Source of the DNA: Geothrix sp. 21YS21S-2
GTDB taxonomy: Bacteria > Acidobacteriota > Holophagae > Holophagales > Holophagaceae
DNA: 64,000 nt
Assembly (NCBI RefSeq): GCF_030846775.1
Contig: NZ_CP132910.1
Location: 1,770,001 to 1,834,000, forward strand
Direction: 5' to 3'
Part shown: piece after piece, positions 54,324-62,256 of the stretch
Position numbering within the stretch: position 1 is the stretch's first letter
Layout: each line of letters begins with the position of its first letter
The notes under the pieces: model-generated
What the model saw: only the letters and a program-made list of their open reading frames with translations
Databases searched by the model: none
What the model was told of the DNA's origin: nothing
Made by a program: the position numbers and the translations under genes

Positions 54324-54851
54324 ATGAGACCACGCATCGGCATCGTCACCATCTCCGACCGCGCCAGCAAGGGCGTCTACGAGGACCTGGGCGGCCCCGC
54401 CATCCGGGACACCCTCAAGGCCTACCTCACCACCGAGTGGGAGGAAAGCTACCACGTCATCCCCGACGAGCAGCCCGTCATCGAGGCCACCCTCAAGGCC
54501 CTGTGCGACGACGAGGGCTGCTGCCTGGTGCTCACCACGGGCGGCACGGGGCCCTCGCCCAGGGACGTGACGCCCGAGGCCACCCGGGCCGTGTGCCCCC
54601 GCATCCTGGACGGCTTCGGGGAGCGCATGCGCGCCGTTTCCCTGCAGTACGTCCCCACCGCCATCCTTAGCCGGCAGATGGCCGGCCTGCGGGGCGCCAG
54701 CCTCGTGGTGAACCTCCCGGGCCGGCCCAAGTCCATCCGGGAGTGCCTGGACGCGGTCTTCCCCGCCATCCCCTACTGCATCGAGCTCGCCGGAGGCCCG
54801 ATCCTGGAGACGGACCCCGCCGTCCTCAAGGCCTTCCGTCCCGCCCGCTGA
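54324..54851 (+). CDS. mogA: Molybdopterin adenylyltransferase MogA
   Basis: Adenylates molybdopterin ahead of molybdenum insertion in molybdenum-cofactor synthesis. MoCF-fold protein of 175 residues with TISDRASKG at the N-terminus, the signature TTGGTGPSPRDVTPEAT and VVNLPGRPKS near the end. Complete. No other moa/moe genes in the window. The DUF6526-type gene starts 10 bp after its stop. Confidence 0.94.
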   Translation: MRPRIGIVTISDRASKGVYEDLGGPAIRDTLKAYLTTEWEESYHVIPDEQPVIEATLKALCDDEGCCLVLTTGGTGPSPRDVTPEATRAVCPRILDGFGERMRAVSLQYVPTAILSRQMAGLRGASLVVNLPGRPKSIRECLDAVFPAIPYCIELAGGPILETDPAVLKAFRPAR

Positions 54852-54861
54852 GGAGCCCCCC

Positions 54862-55284
54862 ATGACCCAGTCCTACGCCACCCACCGCCGTCTGGATCCC
54901 GGGTACCACTACTGGGGTTTCGGGCTGCTGGTCGTCTGCATCGTCCTGGCCGCCTACGGCGCCATCCGCGGCCACGCCGGGGCCTTCACCCAGCTCGTGC
55001 TCCTGGCCTTCCTCGGCATCCTGTTCCTCAAGACGCGGATCTACGCCCTGCGGGTGCAGGACCGGGTCATCCGCCTGGAGGAGACGCTGCGCATGAAGGC
55101 CCTGCTGCCCGAGGCCATGCAGGCCCAGATCGCCCGCCTGAAGCCCGGCCAGTTCGTCGCCCTGCGCTTCGCCTCGGACGCCGAGCTGGAGACCCGCGTC
55201 AAGGAGGCCCTGGCGGAGGAGCTGGGCGGCGAGGCCATCAAGAAGCGCATCCAGGAATGGCGCCCCGACGAATTCCGGGTGTGA
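54862..55284 (+). CDS. DUF6526-type two-helix membrane protein
   Basis: Protein of 140 residues with two hydrophobic helices (~20-38 and 44-60) and a soluble C-terminal part beginning IYALRVQDRVIRLEETLR, a layout matching DUF6526. The function is unknown. AGGAG sits directly upstream of the ATG; co-transcribed with mogA. Confidence 0.8.
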   Translation: MTQSYATHRRLDPGYHYWGFGLLVVCIVLAAYGAIRGHAGAFTQLVLLAFLGILFLKTRIYALRVQDRVIRLEETLRMKALLPEAMQAQIARLKPGQFVALRFASDAELETRVKEALAEELGGEAIKKRIQEWRPDEFRV

Positions 55285-55339
55285 CGCCGGAAGCTCCGGG
55301 ATTCCCCCACGCGCCTGCCCATCAACGCGGGAGCCGCCC

Positions 55340-55996
55340 TCAGTGGCGCCTGTGGAGCCCCACGATCCACTGGACCACCTCCTCCAGGCTCATTCCCCCG
55401 GAGTCCAGCTCCACCGCGTCCCCGGCCTTCCTGAGGGGAGCGACGGCCCGGGTGGAGTCCGCCAGGTCCCGGCGCTGGATGTCCGCCGCCACCTCCGCCA
55501 GGGGCTGGGGCGTCCCCTTGGCCTCCAGCTCCAGCGCCCGGCGGCGGGCCCGCACCTCCACGCTGGCCGTGAGGAACACCTTGCAGCACGCGTCCGGGAA
55601 CACCACCGTCCCGATGTCCCGCCCGTCCACCACCCAGCCCCCCGAGCCCGCGATGGCCCGCTGCTGGTCCACCAGCACCTCCCGCACCCGTCCGTCCGCG
55701 GACACCGGCGTGACCATGCGGCTCACCTCCGGCGAGCGGATCGCGTCGCTGACGTCCTCGTCCCCCAGGAACTCCCGGGTTCCCCGCTGCTGGATGCGAA
55801 GCCCCGCCAGGGCCCGCTCCAGCCCCTCCCGGTCCTCCAGCCCCACCCCCGCGCGCCGCAGCGCCAGGGCCGTGGCCCGGTACATGGCCCCGGTATCCAG
55901 GTACTGCCACCCCAGGGCCTGGGCCACGGCCTTGGCCGTGGTGGACTTGCCGACCCCTGAGGGGCCGTCGAGGGCGATGACGGGGAGCTTGGCCAT
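55340..55996 (-). CDS. cmk: Cytidylate kinase Cmk
   Basis: Phosphorylates CMP and dCMP for nucleotide recycling. P-loop protein of 218 residues with GPSGVGKSTTAK (10-21), the conserved LDTGAMYR, the nucleotide-specific VVDGRDIGTVVFP and the lid IQRRDLADSTRAV. Normal length. It converges with the DUF6526-type gene across a 55-bp gap and is preceded by the long gene-free stretch. Confidence 0.96.
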   Translation of the reverse strand: MAKLPVIALDGPSGVGKSTTAKAVAQALGWQYLDTGAMYRATALALRRAGVGLEDREGLERALAGLRIQQRGTREFLGDEDVSDAIRSPEVSRMVTPVSADGRVREVLVDQQRAIAGSGGWVVDGRDIGTVVFPDACCKVFLTASVEVRARRRALELEAKGTPQPLAEVAADIQRRDLADSTRAVAPLRKAGDAVELDSGGMSLEEVVQWIVGLHRRH

Positions 55997-56511
55997 GGAG
56001 TCCTTCCGGGTGAGTCAAGATGTCCAGTTTGACTCACTTCCCGGGGTTTGGCTCGGGGGCGTTGTTGCCGGCCCCGCTCCGGTCCAACCCTTGGGCGACC
56101 TGAAGTCCCAGATACGTCACGAATGGTTCGAAATCCCTGTCGCGGTGCCTGGAGCGGATCCGGGTGCGAACTCTGGCATGTTGCCCAACCCATGGAAGAG
56201 CAAAATCCGCATAGGAACGCGGATTATCAAACAGGCAGTCTTTATCCTGCCTTTTCCCTAAAATCCAATTTATCCCTGTTCCGGCAGGGCCAGCGCCAGG
56301 ATGGGTCGGCGTTGACATGCAACGTGACTCGACCCATGCCATCGCTGGCCCTACTGGAACGGGGCTGAATAGGATGGCCAGGAAAAACAAGGATCAAAAG
56401 GAGCAAAAGCCATTGCCTTGTCTGATATTTAAGGACACAGTAGTGCTAGTTCAAACGTATCCCATCAGCCGGGTATCCAACGCTGATGATAATTGGGTTA
56501 ATGCAATTTTT

Positions 56512-56660
56512 GCTTTTCCTCGGCGATCCTCGGTTTCCTCGGCGCCTCGGCGTTAAAATTTTCCTAGGTTATGCCGACGCAAAGATTACTCGCGCCGCGG
56601 CAACCGGCAAAAAACCTAACGCCGAGGCGCCGAGGGGACCGAGGATCGCCGAGGAAAAGC
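56512..56660. repeat. Inverted-repeat element with 44-bp GCCGAGG arms
   Basis: Left arm 56512-56555 and right arm 56617-56660 are reverse complements with two mismatches (an AA/GG difference). Each arm holds several GCCGAGG-type units spaced 8-10 bp. A 61-bp AT-richer centre separates the arms. No coding capacity and no terminal duplication that I could confirm. A solo arm lies at 8532-8571, so the family is dispersed; a MITE or REP-type palindromic element is the likely class. Confidence 0.8.
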
Positions 56661-56816
56661 CCAAAATCCTTTTGCAGATCAGCACTTTCGGATGGACGGG
56701 GGTGGCTGAGGGGATACGTTCAAACATTCAGGGGACCCATCCCTGGAGCGCTAGAGAGCATGGGTCTCACCGACCAATATAGGTGTATAAAAATCGAATC
56801 AAGACCCGTGCCCCCT

Positions 56817-56852
56817 AAAAATTCCGGCCGCCCAGGGCATGGGCGGCCGGAA
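56817..56852 (-). terminator. Intrinsic terminator of the transcarboxylase operon
   Basis: A 12-bp stem TTCCGGCCGCCC (56822-56833) with GGGCGGCCGGAA (56841-56852), loop of seven, followed on the minus strand by five T (56817-56821). It lies 34 bp after the biotin-carrier stop. Confidence 0.92.
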
Positions 56853-56886
56853 CTTCTGAAGGGTGCCTCCCCCTTCCATTACCCGC

Positions 56887-57363
56887 CTACTCGATGACGC
56901 AGAGCACCTGCCGCATCTCCACGTTGTCGCCCTGCTTGACGTTCATCTGGCGGATGACGCCGGCGGCTTTGGCCTGGAGCTCGTTCTGCATCTTCATGGC
57001 CTCCAGGACGAGGATGACCTCGCCGGCCTCCACCCGGTCCCCTTCCTTCTTGAGGATCTTGATGATGAGGCCGGGCATGATGGCCACCAGGGCCCCGGCT
57101 TCGGCGGCGGCGTTGGAGCTGGCGGCGCGCCGTCCCCGGGCCTGGGGGGGTTCCTCCAGGCCCTCGGCGGAGACCGTGTAGGAGATGCCGTCCACCTCGG
57201 CCACCCCGGCGCCGAGCTTGACGGTGTGGGGGGTGCCGGCGATGAGTATCTGGTTCTCCTTGGTGGCCAGGGAAAATTCCACGCCGTTGACCACCATGAG
57301 TCCTTCGCGGCGCTCCACGTCGTAGGCGTTGCCTTCCAGGGTCAGCTTGAATTTGGTCGGCAT
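56887..57363 (-). CDS. Biotin carboxyl carrier protein (1.3S-type subunit)
   Basis: Biotin-carrying subunit of 158 residues that shuttles CO2 between the two carboxyltransferase partners encoded upstream. The C-terminal ~75 residues are a biotinyl domain with the attachment Lys124 in EAMKMQNEL and flanking APMPGLI-like IMPGLIIKILKKEGD. The N-terminal ~70 residues are a beta-rich assembly domain. It is last in a four-gene cluster, 4 bp after the 5S-type gene, and is followed by a terminator. Confidence 0.93.
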   Translation of the reverse strand: MPTKFKLTLEGNAYDVERREGLMVVNGVEFSLATKENQILIAGTPHTVKLGAGVAEVDGISYTVSAEGLEEPPQARGRRAASSNAAAEAGALVAIMPGLIIKILKKEGDRVEAGEVILVLEAMKMQNELQAKAAGVIRQMNVKQGDNVEMRQVLCVIE

Positions 57364-57367
57364 CGGA

Positions 57368-58855
57368 TCACCATCCCCTCTGAGCGCCGGTCCTGCCGGC
57401 CATCTTCCACATGGAGCCGGCCCGCACGGGCCCGGCGGCGGGCTTGGCGGCCTTGGCGTCGGTCTGCGCGAACAGCGCGGCGGCGATGGCCGCGGCCACC
57501 TCCTCCTTGCCGCCCAGGCCCTGGCGGCGGCGCGCCAGGAAGGGCTTGGCGATCTGGGGGAAGAGGGCGTAGGAGCAGATGTCCTCGTCGCTCTCCGCCA
57601 GGTCCCCGATCTCCTTCTTCGCCGCCTCCCAGCCGGGCTCGAGCAGCTCCGCGGGCCGGCAGGTGATGGGCTTCTCGCTGCCGATGGCCAGCTTCTGGAT
57701 GTCGGGGTCCATGGGCGCGGGGGGCTTGCCGTAGCAGCCGCGGAAGTACTGCTTCACCTCCTCGGGGATCACCTTGTAGCGCTCGCCCAGGACCACGTTG
57801 AGGGTGGCCTGGGTGCCCACGATCTGGCTGGAGGGGGTCACCAGGGGCGGATAGCCCATCTCCTTGCGCACCTTGGGGATCTCGTCCAGGACCTCGTAGT
57901 ACTTGTCCATGGCGCCCTGGGAGCGGAGCTGGCCCACCAGGTTGCTGAGCATGCCGCCCGGCACCTGGAACTGCAGGACGTTGACGTCCACCGCGGCCAC
58001 GCCGGCCTCGAAGCTCGCGTACTTCTTGCGGATCTTCTCCATGCGGCGGGAGATGTCGGCGAGCCTGGCCAGGTCCAGCCCCGTGTCCCGCGGCTGGCCC
58101 TTGAGGGCGGCGACGATGGTCTCCGTGGGGGGCTGGGAGGTGGACATGGACATCGACGAGATGGCGGTGTCCACCACGTCCACGCCGGCTTCCGCCGCCT
58201 TGATGAGCGCGGCCGTGCCGAAGCCGGAGGTGTAGTGGGTGTGCAGCTGCACCGGAAGGCCCACCTCCTCCTTGAGCGCCTTGACGAGGTCATAGGCGAT
58301 GTAGGGGGTGATCAGGCCGGCCATGTCCTTGAGGGCGATGGAATCGGCGCCCATGGACTTGAGGTCCCGGCCCATCTGCACGAAGGCCTTGTCCGTGTGG
58401 AAGGGGCTGATGGTGTATGAGATGGTCCCCTGCACGTGGCCCCCGGCGGCCTTGGCGAACCGCATGGCGGGTTCCATGTTGCGCAGGTCGTTCAGGGCGT
58501 CGAAGATGCGGAAGACGTCGATGCCGTTCTTCCTCGCCAGCCGGATGAAGTGCTCGAGGATGTCGTCGGGGTAGTGCTTGTAGCCGACGACGTTCTGGCC
58601 GCGCAGCAGCATCTGCAGGCGGGTCCTCGGCAGGGCCTTCCTGAGCGCCCGCAGGCGCTCCCAGGGATCCTCGCCCAGGAAGCGGATGGCGGAGTCGAAG
58701 GTGGCGCCGCCCCACACTTCCAGGGACCAGTAGCCGATCTCGTCCAGGGCCTCGCAAAGGGGAAGCATGTCCTCGGTTCGCATGCGCGTGGCCAGGAGGC
58801 TCTGGTGCGCGTCCCGAAGGAGGGTTTCGCAGATCATCAAGGGTGTGGCTGCCAT
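57368..58855 (-). CDS. 5S-type carboxyltransferase subunit (transcarboxylase / oxaloacetate decarboxylase alpha family)
   Basis: Metal-dependent carboxyltransferase of 495 residues of the DRE-TIM family that moves CO2 between biotin and pyruvate/oxaloacetate. Motifs: ETLLRDAHQSLLATRMR at the N-terminus, EVWGGATFD, the carboxylated-lysine region IALKDMAGL, and QLHTHYTSG with the metal-binding His pair. The C-terminal PYC_OADA region completes it. Beside the 12S-type and carrier genes it best fits methylmalonyl-CoA:pyruvate transcarboxylase. A pyruvate carboxylase or decarboxylase role is possible, but no biotin carboxylase or membrane beta subunit is nearby. Confidence 0.9.
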   Translation of the reverse strand: MAATPLMICETLLRDAHQSLLATRMRTEDMLPLCEALDEIGYWSLEVWGGATFDSAIRFLGEDPWERLRALRKALPRTRLQMLLRGQNVVGYKHYPDDILEHFIRLARKNGIDVFRIFDALNDLRNMEPAMRFAKAAGGHVQGTISYTISPFHTDKAFVQMGRDLKSMGADSIALKDMAGLITPYIAYDLVKALKEEVGLPVQLHTHYTSGFGTAALIKAAEAGVDVVDTAISSMSMSTSQPPTETIVAALKGQPRDTGLDLARLADISRRMEKIRKKYASFEAGVAAVDVNVLQFQVPGGMLSNLVGQLRSQGAMDKYYEVLDEIPKVRKEMGYPPLVTPSSQIVGTQATLNVVLGERYKVIPEEVKQYFRGCYGKPPAPMDPDIQKLAIGSEKPITCRPAELLEPGWEAAKKEIGDLAESDEDICSYALFPQIAKPFLARRRQGLGGKEEVAAAIAAALFAQTDAKAAKPAAGPVRAGSMWKMAGRTGAQRGW

Positions 58856-58860
58856 GTCCG

Positions 58861-59193
58861 CTACTCCACTTCAGAGGGATGGGGGAACATTTCCTTGGGC
58901 TTCACCATGAGCACCAGCGCCCCCTCCAGGGATTCGGAGGAGTGGGTGGTGTAGGCCCGGACCACGGTGCTCTCGCCCTTGCGCAGGCGGATGGGGGCCG
59001 CGTTCTTGAACCGGATGGTGATCTCCCCCTGGAGCACCAGGTAGAGCTCGTCCTGGATGTGCCGGTGGAAGGGATACACGTCCTTGAAGTTCATGACGTA
59101 GGCGGCGTGGTCGTTGACCTGGCCGAGCTCGAGGTGGCTGTAGGGCGTGGTGAGATGCTTCGCGAGTTCCTTGATGCTGGTCTTGTTGCCCAT
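58861..59193 (-). CDS. Small cupin protein inside the transcarboxylase cluster
   Basis: Single cupin domain of 110 residues. YPFHRHIQDELYLVLQGE gives the His-x-His...Glu metal ligands of motif 1, and AYTTHSSES carries the second-motif His. Such small cupins often bind metal and act as isomerases, epimerases or regulators. Here it lies 8 bp after the 12S-type gene and 5 bp before the 5S-type gene, so it is certainly in the operon. Its link to propionyl/methylmalonyl-CoA chemistry is unknown. Confidence 0.88.
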   Translation of the reverse strand: MGNKTSIKELAKHLTTPYSHLELGQVNDHAAYVMNFKDVYPFHRHIQDELYLVLQGEITIRFKNAAPIRLRKGESTVVRAYTTHSSESLEGALVLMVKPKEMFPHPSEVE

Positions 59194-59201
59194 CTCTCAC
59201 C

Positions 59202-60752
59202 TCACAAAGGCATGGTGCTGTGCTTGCGCGGGGGATTGGTGTCGCGCTTGTTCTGGGAGATCTTCAGGGCCTCGATGAGGCGGGCGCGGGTGTCGGCGGG
59301 GTCGATCACGTCGTCCAGGTAGCCCCGGCCGGCGGCCACGAAGGGGTTGGCGAACTTGTCCTTGTAGAGCTCGATGAGCTCGGCGCGCTTGGCCGCGGGA
59401 TCCCCGGCCTCGGAGATCTCCTTGCGGAAGATGATGTTCACGGCGCCGTCGGGGCCCATGACGGCGATCTCGCCCGTGGGCCAGGAGACGTTGTAGTCGC
59501 CCCGGATGTGCTTGGAGCTCATCACGTCGTAGGCGCCGCCGTAGGCCTTGCGGGTGATGACGGTGAGCTTGGGGACGGTGGCCTCGCAGTAGGCGTAGAG
59601 CAGCTTGGCGCCGTGGAGGATGATGCCGCGGTGCTCCTGGTCGACGCCGGGCATGAAGCCGGGGACGTCCTCGAAGGTGATGATGGGGATGTTGAAGGCG
59701 TCGCAGAACCTGACGAACCGGGCGCCCTTCACGGAGGCGTCGATGTCCAGGACCCCGGCGAGCACCAGCGGCTGGTTGGCCACGATGCCCACGGTGTGCC
59801 CGTCCATGCGGGCGAAGCCCACGATGATGTTGCCGGCGAAGGTCGCGTGGACCTCCAGGAACTCGCCGTTGTCGACCACGTGGCCGATGACTTCGTGCAT
59901 GTCGTAGGCCTTGCGCGGATCGTCGGGGACGATGGTGTTGAGGGCCTCCTCCCGGCGGTTGGGATCGTCGCCGGTTTCGACCCTTGGCGCGTCCTCCATG
60001 TTGTTGGACGGGAGATAGGAGAGGAGGTTGCGCAGGCTGGCGAGGGCGTCCTTCTCGTCCTCGGCTACGAAGTGGGCCACTCCGCTCTTCGTGGAGTGGA
60101 TGACGGCTCCGCCCAGGTCGTCCATGGAGACGTCCTCGTGGGTGACGGTCTTCACCACGTCGGGTCCCGTGATGAACATGTGGCTGGTCTTCTTGACCAT
60201 CATGATGAAGTCGGTGAGGGCGGGGCTGTAGACGGCGCCCCCGGCGCAGGGGCCGAGGATGGCGCTGATCTGGGGAACGACGCCCGAGGCCAGGGTGTTG
60301 CGCAGGAAGATGTCGGCGTAGGCCCCGAGGCTCACGACGCCCTCCTGGATCCGGGCGCCCCCGCTGTCGTTCAGGCCCACGACGGGCACGCCGTTCTTCA
60401 CGGCCAGGTCCATCACCTTGCAGATCTTCTCGGCGTGCACCTCGCCCAGGCTGCCGCCCAGGACGGTGAAGTCCTGGCTGAAGACGTAGACGGGACGGCC
60501 TTCCACCTGGCCCCAACCGGTGACGACGCTGTCGCCCAGGAAGGTCTTCTTGTCCATCTGGAAGTCGTGGGTGCGGTGGGCGACGAAGGCGTCCAGCTCC
60601 CGGAAGGTGCCCTTGTCGAGGAAGGTCTCCACCCGCTCGCGGGCGGTCATCTTGCCCTTGGCGTGCTGGGCGTCGATGCGGTCCTGGCCGCCCCCGAGCA
60701 GCGCCTCCCTGCGGAGCTTCTCGAGCATCTCCTTCTTTGCCTTGGTATCCAT
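59202..60752 (-). CDS. Acyl-CoA carboxyltransferase beta subunit (12S / PccB / MmdA type)
   Basis: Carboxyltransferase of 516 residues acting on propionyl-CoA/methylmalonyl-CoA and biotin. Crotonase-fold repeat with the acyl-CoA oxyanion region GGARIQEGV, the [18 protein letters not shown] biotin-side loop and GFMPGVDQE in the second half. Full length for 12S/PccB. First gene of the cluster, with GGAGG eight bases before the ATG. On the minus strand a TACAAT box (plus 60846-60851) lies about 95 bp upstream as a possible -10 without a good -35. It would allow propionate formation or use through the methylmalonyl-CoA route. Confidence 0.94.
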   Translation of the reverse strand: MDTKAKKEMLEKLRREALLGGGQDRIDAQHAKGKMTARERVETFLDKGTFRELDAFVAHRTHDFQMDKKTFLGDSVVTGWGQVEGRPVYVFSQDFTVLGGSLGEVHAEKICKVMDLAVKNGVPVVGLNDSGGARIQEGVVSLGAYADIFLRNTLASGVVPQISAILGPCAGGAVYSPALTDFIMMVKKTSHMFITGPDVVKTVTHEDVSMDDLGGAVIHSTKSGVAHFVAEDEKDALASLRNLLSYLPSNNMEDAPRVETGDDPNRREEALNTIVPDDPRKAYDMHEVIGHVVDNGEFLEVHATFAGNIIVGFARMDGHTVGIVANQPLVLAGVLDIDASVKGARFVRFCDAFNIPIITFEDVPGFMPGVDQEHRGIILHGAKLLYAYCEATVPKLTVITRKAYGGAYDVMSSKHIRGDYNVSWPTGEIAVMGPDGAVNIIFRKEISEAGDPAAKRAELIELYKDKFANPFVAAGRGYLDDVIDPADTRARLIEALKISQNKRDTNPPRKHSTMPL

Positions 60753-61039
60753 CCGCGTCCTCCAAGCATCCGGTAAAGTGGGGGCAGAGCCGCGCCATCT
60801 GCAGGCGTGGGCTCCACCTGAACTCGACTTGCCCTCGATCCGCCTATTGTAGAGGCAGGCGAAATCCGGAAGCCTGGAAAAAACAGGTGAATCCTCGCTC
60901 TTGGATCGAATGGCCCGCCGCCTCTATTTTTTGGCATAAGATCATTAATTCTAATTTTTAAGATTATAGGTCACGCGCCTGCGCTTGGGGCCGGGACCGG
61001 ACCCCGCTGCAATTGGTGATGAAAGGCACAAACCGGGGC

Positions 61040-61756
61040 TCAAACCCGCTGCAGGTAGTGTTCTACCGTGTACCGGAGGTCGGGGTCCATGTCCTTGACC
61101 TCGCGCTTCATCCACGCGAGGTAGTCCTTGGGAACCTGGGCCCAGGGCACGCCCCGGTGCTTGCTGCCGAACTGGCAGGTCTCCAGGAGGCTGGGGGCCT
61201 CGGCCCAGGCGATGAGATCCTGGACCGTCTCCACGCCGGGCTGGGGATGCTCCTGGAGCCAGGCCAGTTCCCGGAGGAGAAGCCGGCTGGTCACCAGCGC
61301 GTCCGCAAGGGCCTCGTGGGCCGGCAGGCCCTCCGCCTCGACCACCTCCAGTTGGAGGAAGTACCGGAGGTATTGATTGGAATAACGGCCGAGCTTCGGC
61401 CAGAGCTTGCGGGCCAGGCGCATGGTGCAAAGGACCGGGCGTCCCGCCCTGGGCAGGAAACCGAAATCGAAGGCGGCGTTGTGGGCCGCGTAGGCGTCGA
61501 AATCGCCCTTCTGGAAGACGGGCAGCACCTCGCCCAGGGCGGGGGCGCCTGCCACGTGCCGGTCCACGATGTGGTGGATGGCCGAGGCCTCCGGGGGGAT
61601 GGGGATGCCCGGGTCCACCAGGAAGCTTTCCCGGCGGAGGATGCCCTCCCCGGTCCGGACCCAGACCCCGGCCACGGACACGACCCTGTCGGCGGACGGG
61701 CTGAGACCTGTGGTCTCGGTGTCCACCACCAGATAGGTCAAATCGGCAAAGCTCAT
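61040..61756 (-). CDS. 3'-5' exonuclease, ExoX/DnaQ-like
   Basis: DEDD-family nuclease of 238 residues. Exo I motif VVDTETTGL near the N-terminus, Exo II in HNAAFDFGFL and Exo III in HEALADALVT (DEDDh type). The C-terminal segment FGSKHRGVPWAQVPKDYLAWM is the short module seen in ExoX. It probably trims DNA 3' ends in repair. The ATG at 61756 is chosen because GGGAG stands seven bases upstream and the Exo I motif follows directly; an in-frame ATG six codons earlier is less likely. Confidence 0.9.
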   Translation of the reverse strand: MSFADLTYLVVDTETTGLSPSADRVVSVAGVWVRTGEGILRRESFLVDPGIPIPPEASAIHHIVDRHVAGAPALGEVLPVFQKGDFDAYAAHNAAFDFGFLPRAGRPVLCTMRLARKLWPKLGRYSNQYLRYFLQLEVVEAEGLPAHEALADALVTSRLLLRELAWLQEHPQPGVETVQDLIAWAEAPSLLETCQFGSKHRGVPWAQVPKDYLAWMKREVKDMDPDLRYTVEHYLQRV

Positions 61757-61844
61757 AGGGATCTCCCAAGCCATTCAGGCAGAGATGCCGGTCCGGCGCA
61801 ACGATCCCCGGGCGGGCGGAAGGGGGGGAATGCCCAGGTTTGGG

Positions 61845-61886
61845 TTGAACAATTAGTGAATGGTCCTAAAGTCGAAGTGCTTCGAC
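61845..61886 (+). promoter_or_regulatory. Candidate promoter with palindrome before the orphan HisKA gene
   Basis: TTGAAC (61845-61850), 16-bp spacer, TAAAGT (61867-61872), with the inverted repeat GTCGAAG-TG-CTTCGAC (61871-61886) overlapping the -10 end, about 30 bp before the start codon. The palindrome could be an operator; the -10 match is weak. Confidence 0.4.
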
Positions 61887-61914
61887 CTGCCCCAAACCCG
61901 GCCATGAAAGTGCT

Positions 61915-62181
61915 ATGAGCCCCAGAACCCTCCACAAGACCCAGGCGCGCTGCTGGTCCGGCGCCAAGGCCCTGGCCGAGGCCAGGGAGGAGCACCGCCA
62001 GGCCCTCCGGAAGGTGGCCCACGACCTGCGGAACCCGCTCAACAGCATCCTCCTCATGGCCCAGCTCCTGGAGGAGACGGGCGGCTCGCCCGAAGCCGCC
62101 AGGATCGCCAGGCGCATCCAGAAGCAGTGTTCGGAAATGAACGAACTGGTGGACAAAGCCCTGGAAAGAGTCCCTGATTAG
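61915..62181 (+). CDS. Orphan HisKA-domain protein (no ATPase domain)
   Basis: Small protein of 88 residues made almost only of a histidine-kinase dimerisation/phosphoacceptor domain: the H-box is VAHDLRNPLNSILLMAQLL with His at about 35, followed by the second helix (ARIARRIQKQCSEMNELVDKAL). There is no GHKL ATPase domain, sensor domain or membrane segment, and the stop is clean with unrelated DNA after it. It could serve as a phosphotransfer protein or a dimerisation inhibitor, or it could be a truncated kinase. The ribosome site is weak. Confidence 0.7.
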   Translation: MSPRTLHKTQARCWSGAKALAEAREEHRQALRKVAHDLRNPLNSILLMAQLLEETGGSPEAARIARRIQKQCSEMNELVDKALERVPD

Positions 62182-62256
62182 TCATCCAATTAGAGGGTGC
62201 CCGGCCTCGGGCATCATGGTATTCATGAGTATCCGCCTGGCATAGGAGTTTGGACC

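Larger units (their letters stand above)
55997..56886. other. 890-bp gene-free stretch with repeats
   Basis: AT-richer than the flanks. It holds a small inverted repeat AATCCGC-N8-GCGGATT (56204-56225), an AGGCAG-N8-CTGCCT hairpin followed by T (56233-56255), the large GCCGAGG inverted-repeat element (56512-56660) and the terminator of the transcarboxylase operon (56817-56852). On the minus strand, 56034-56235 reads open and protein-like but has no start signal or recognised family; it may be a gene remnant. No convincing intact gene. Confidence 0.6.

Noticed and set aside
56317-56782. Two short plus-strand frames (79 and 98 residues) in the gap.
   Set aside because: They run into the inverted-repeat arms, have no ribosome site and no recognisable composition.
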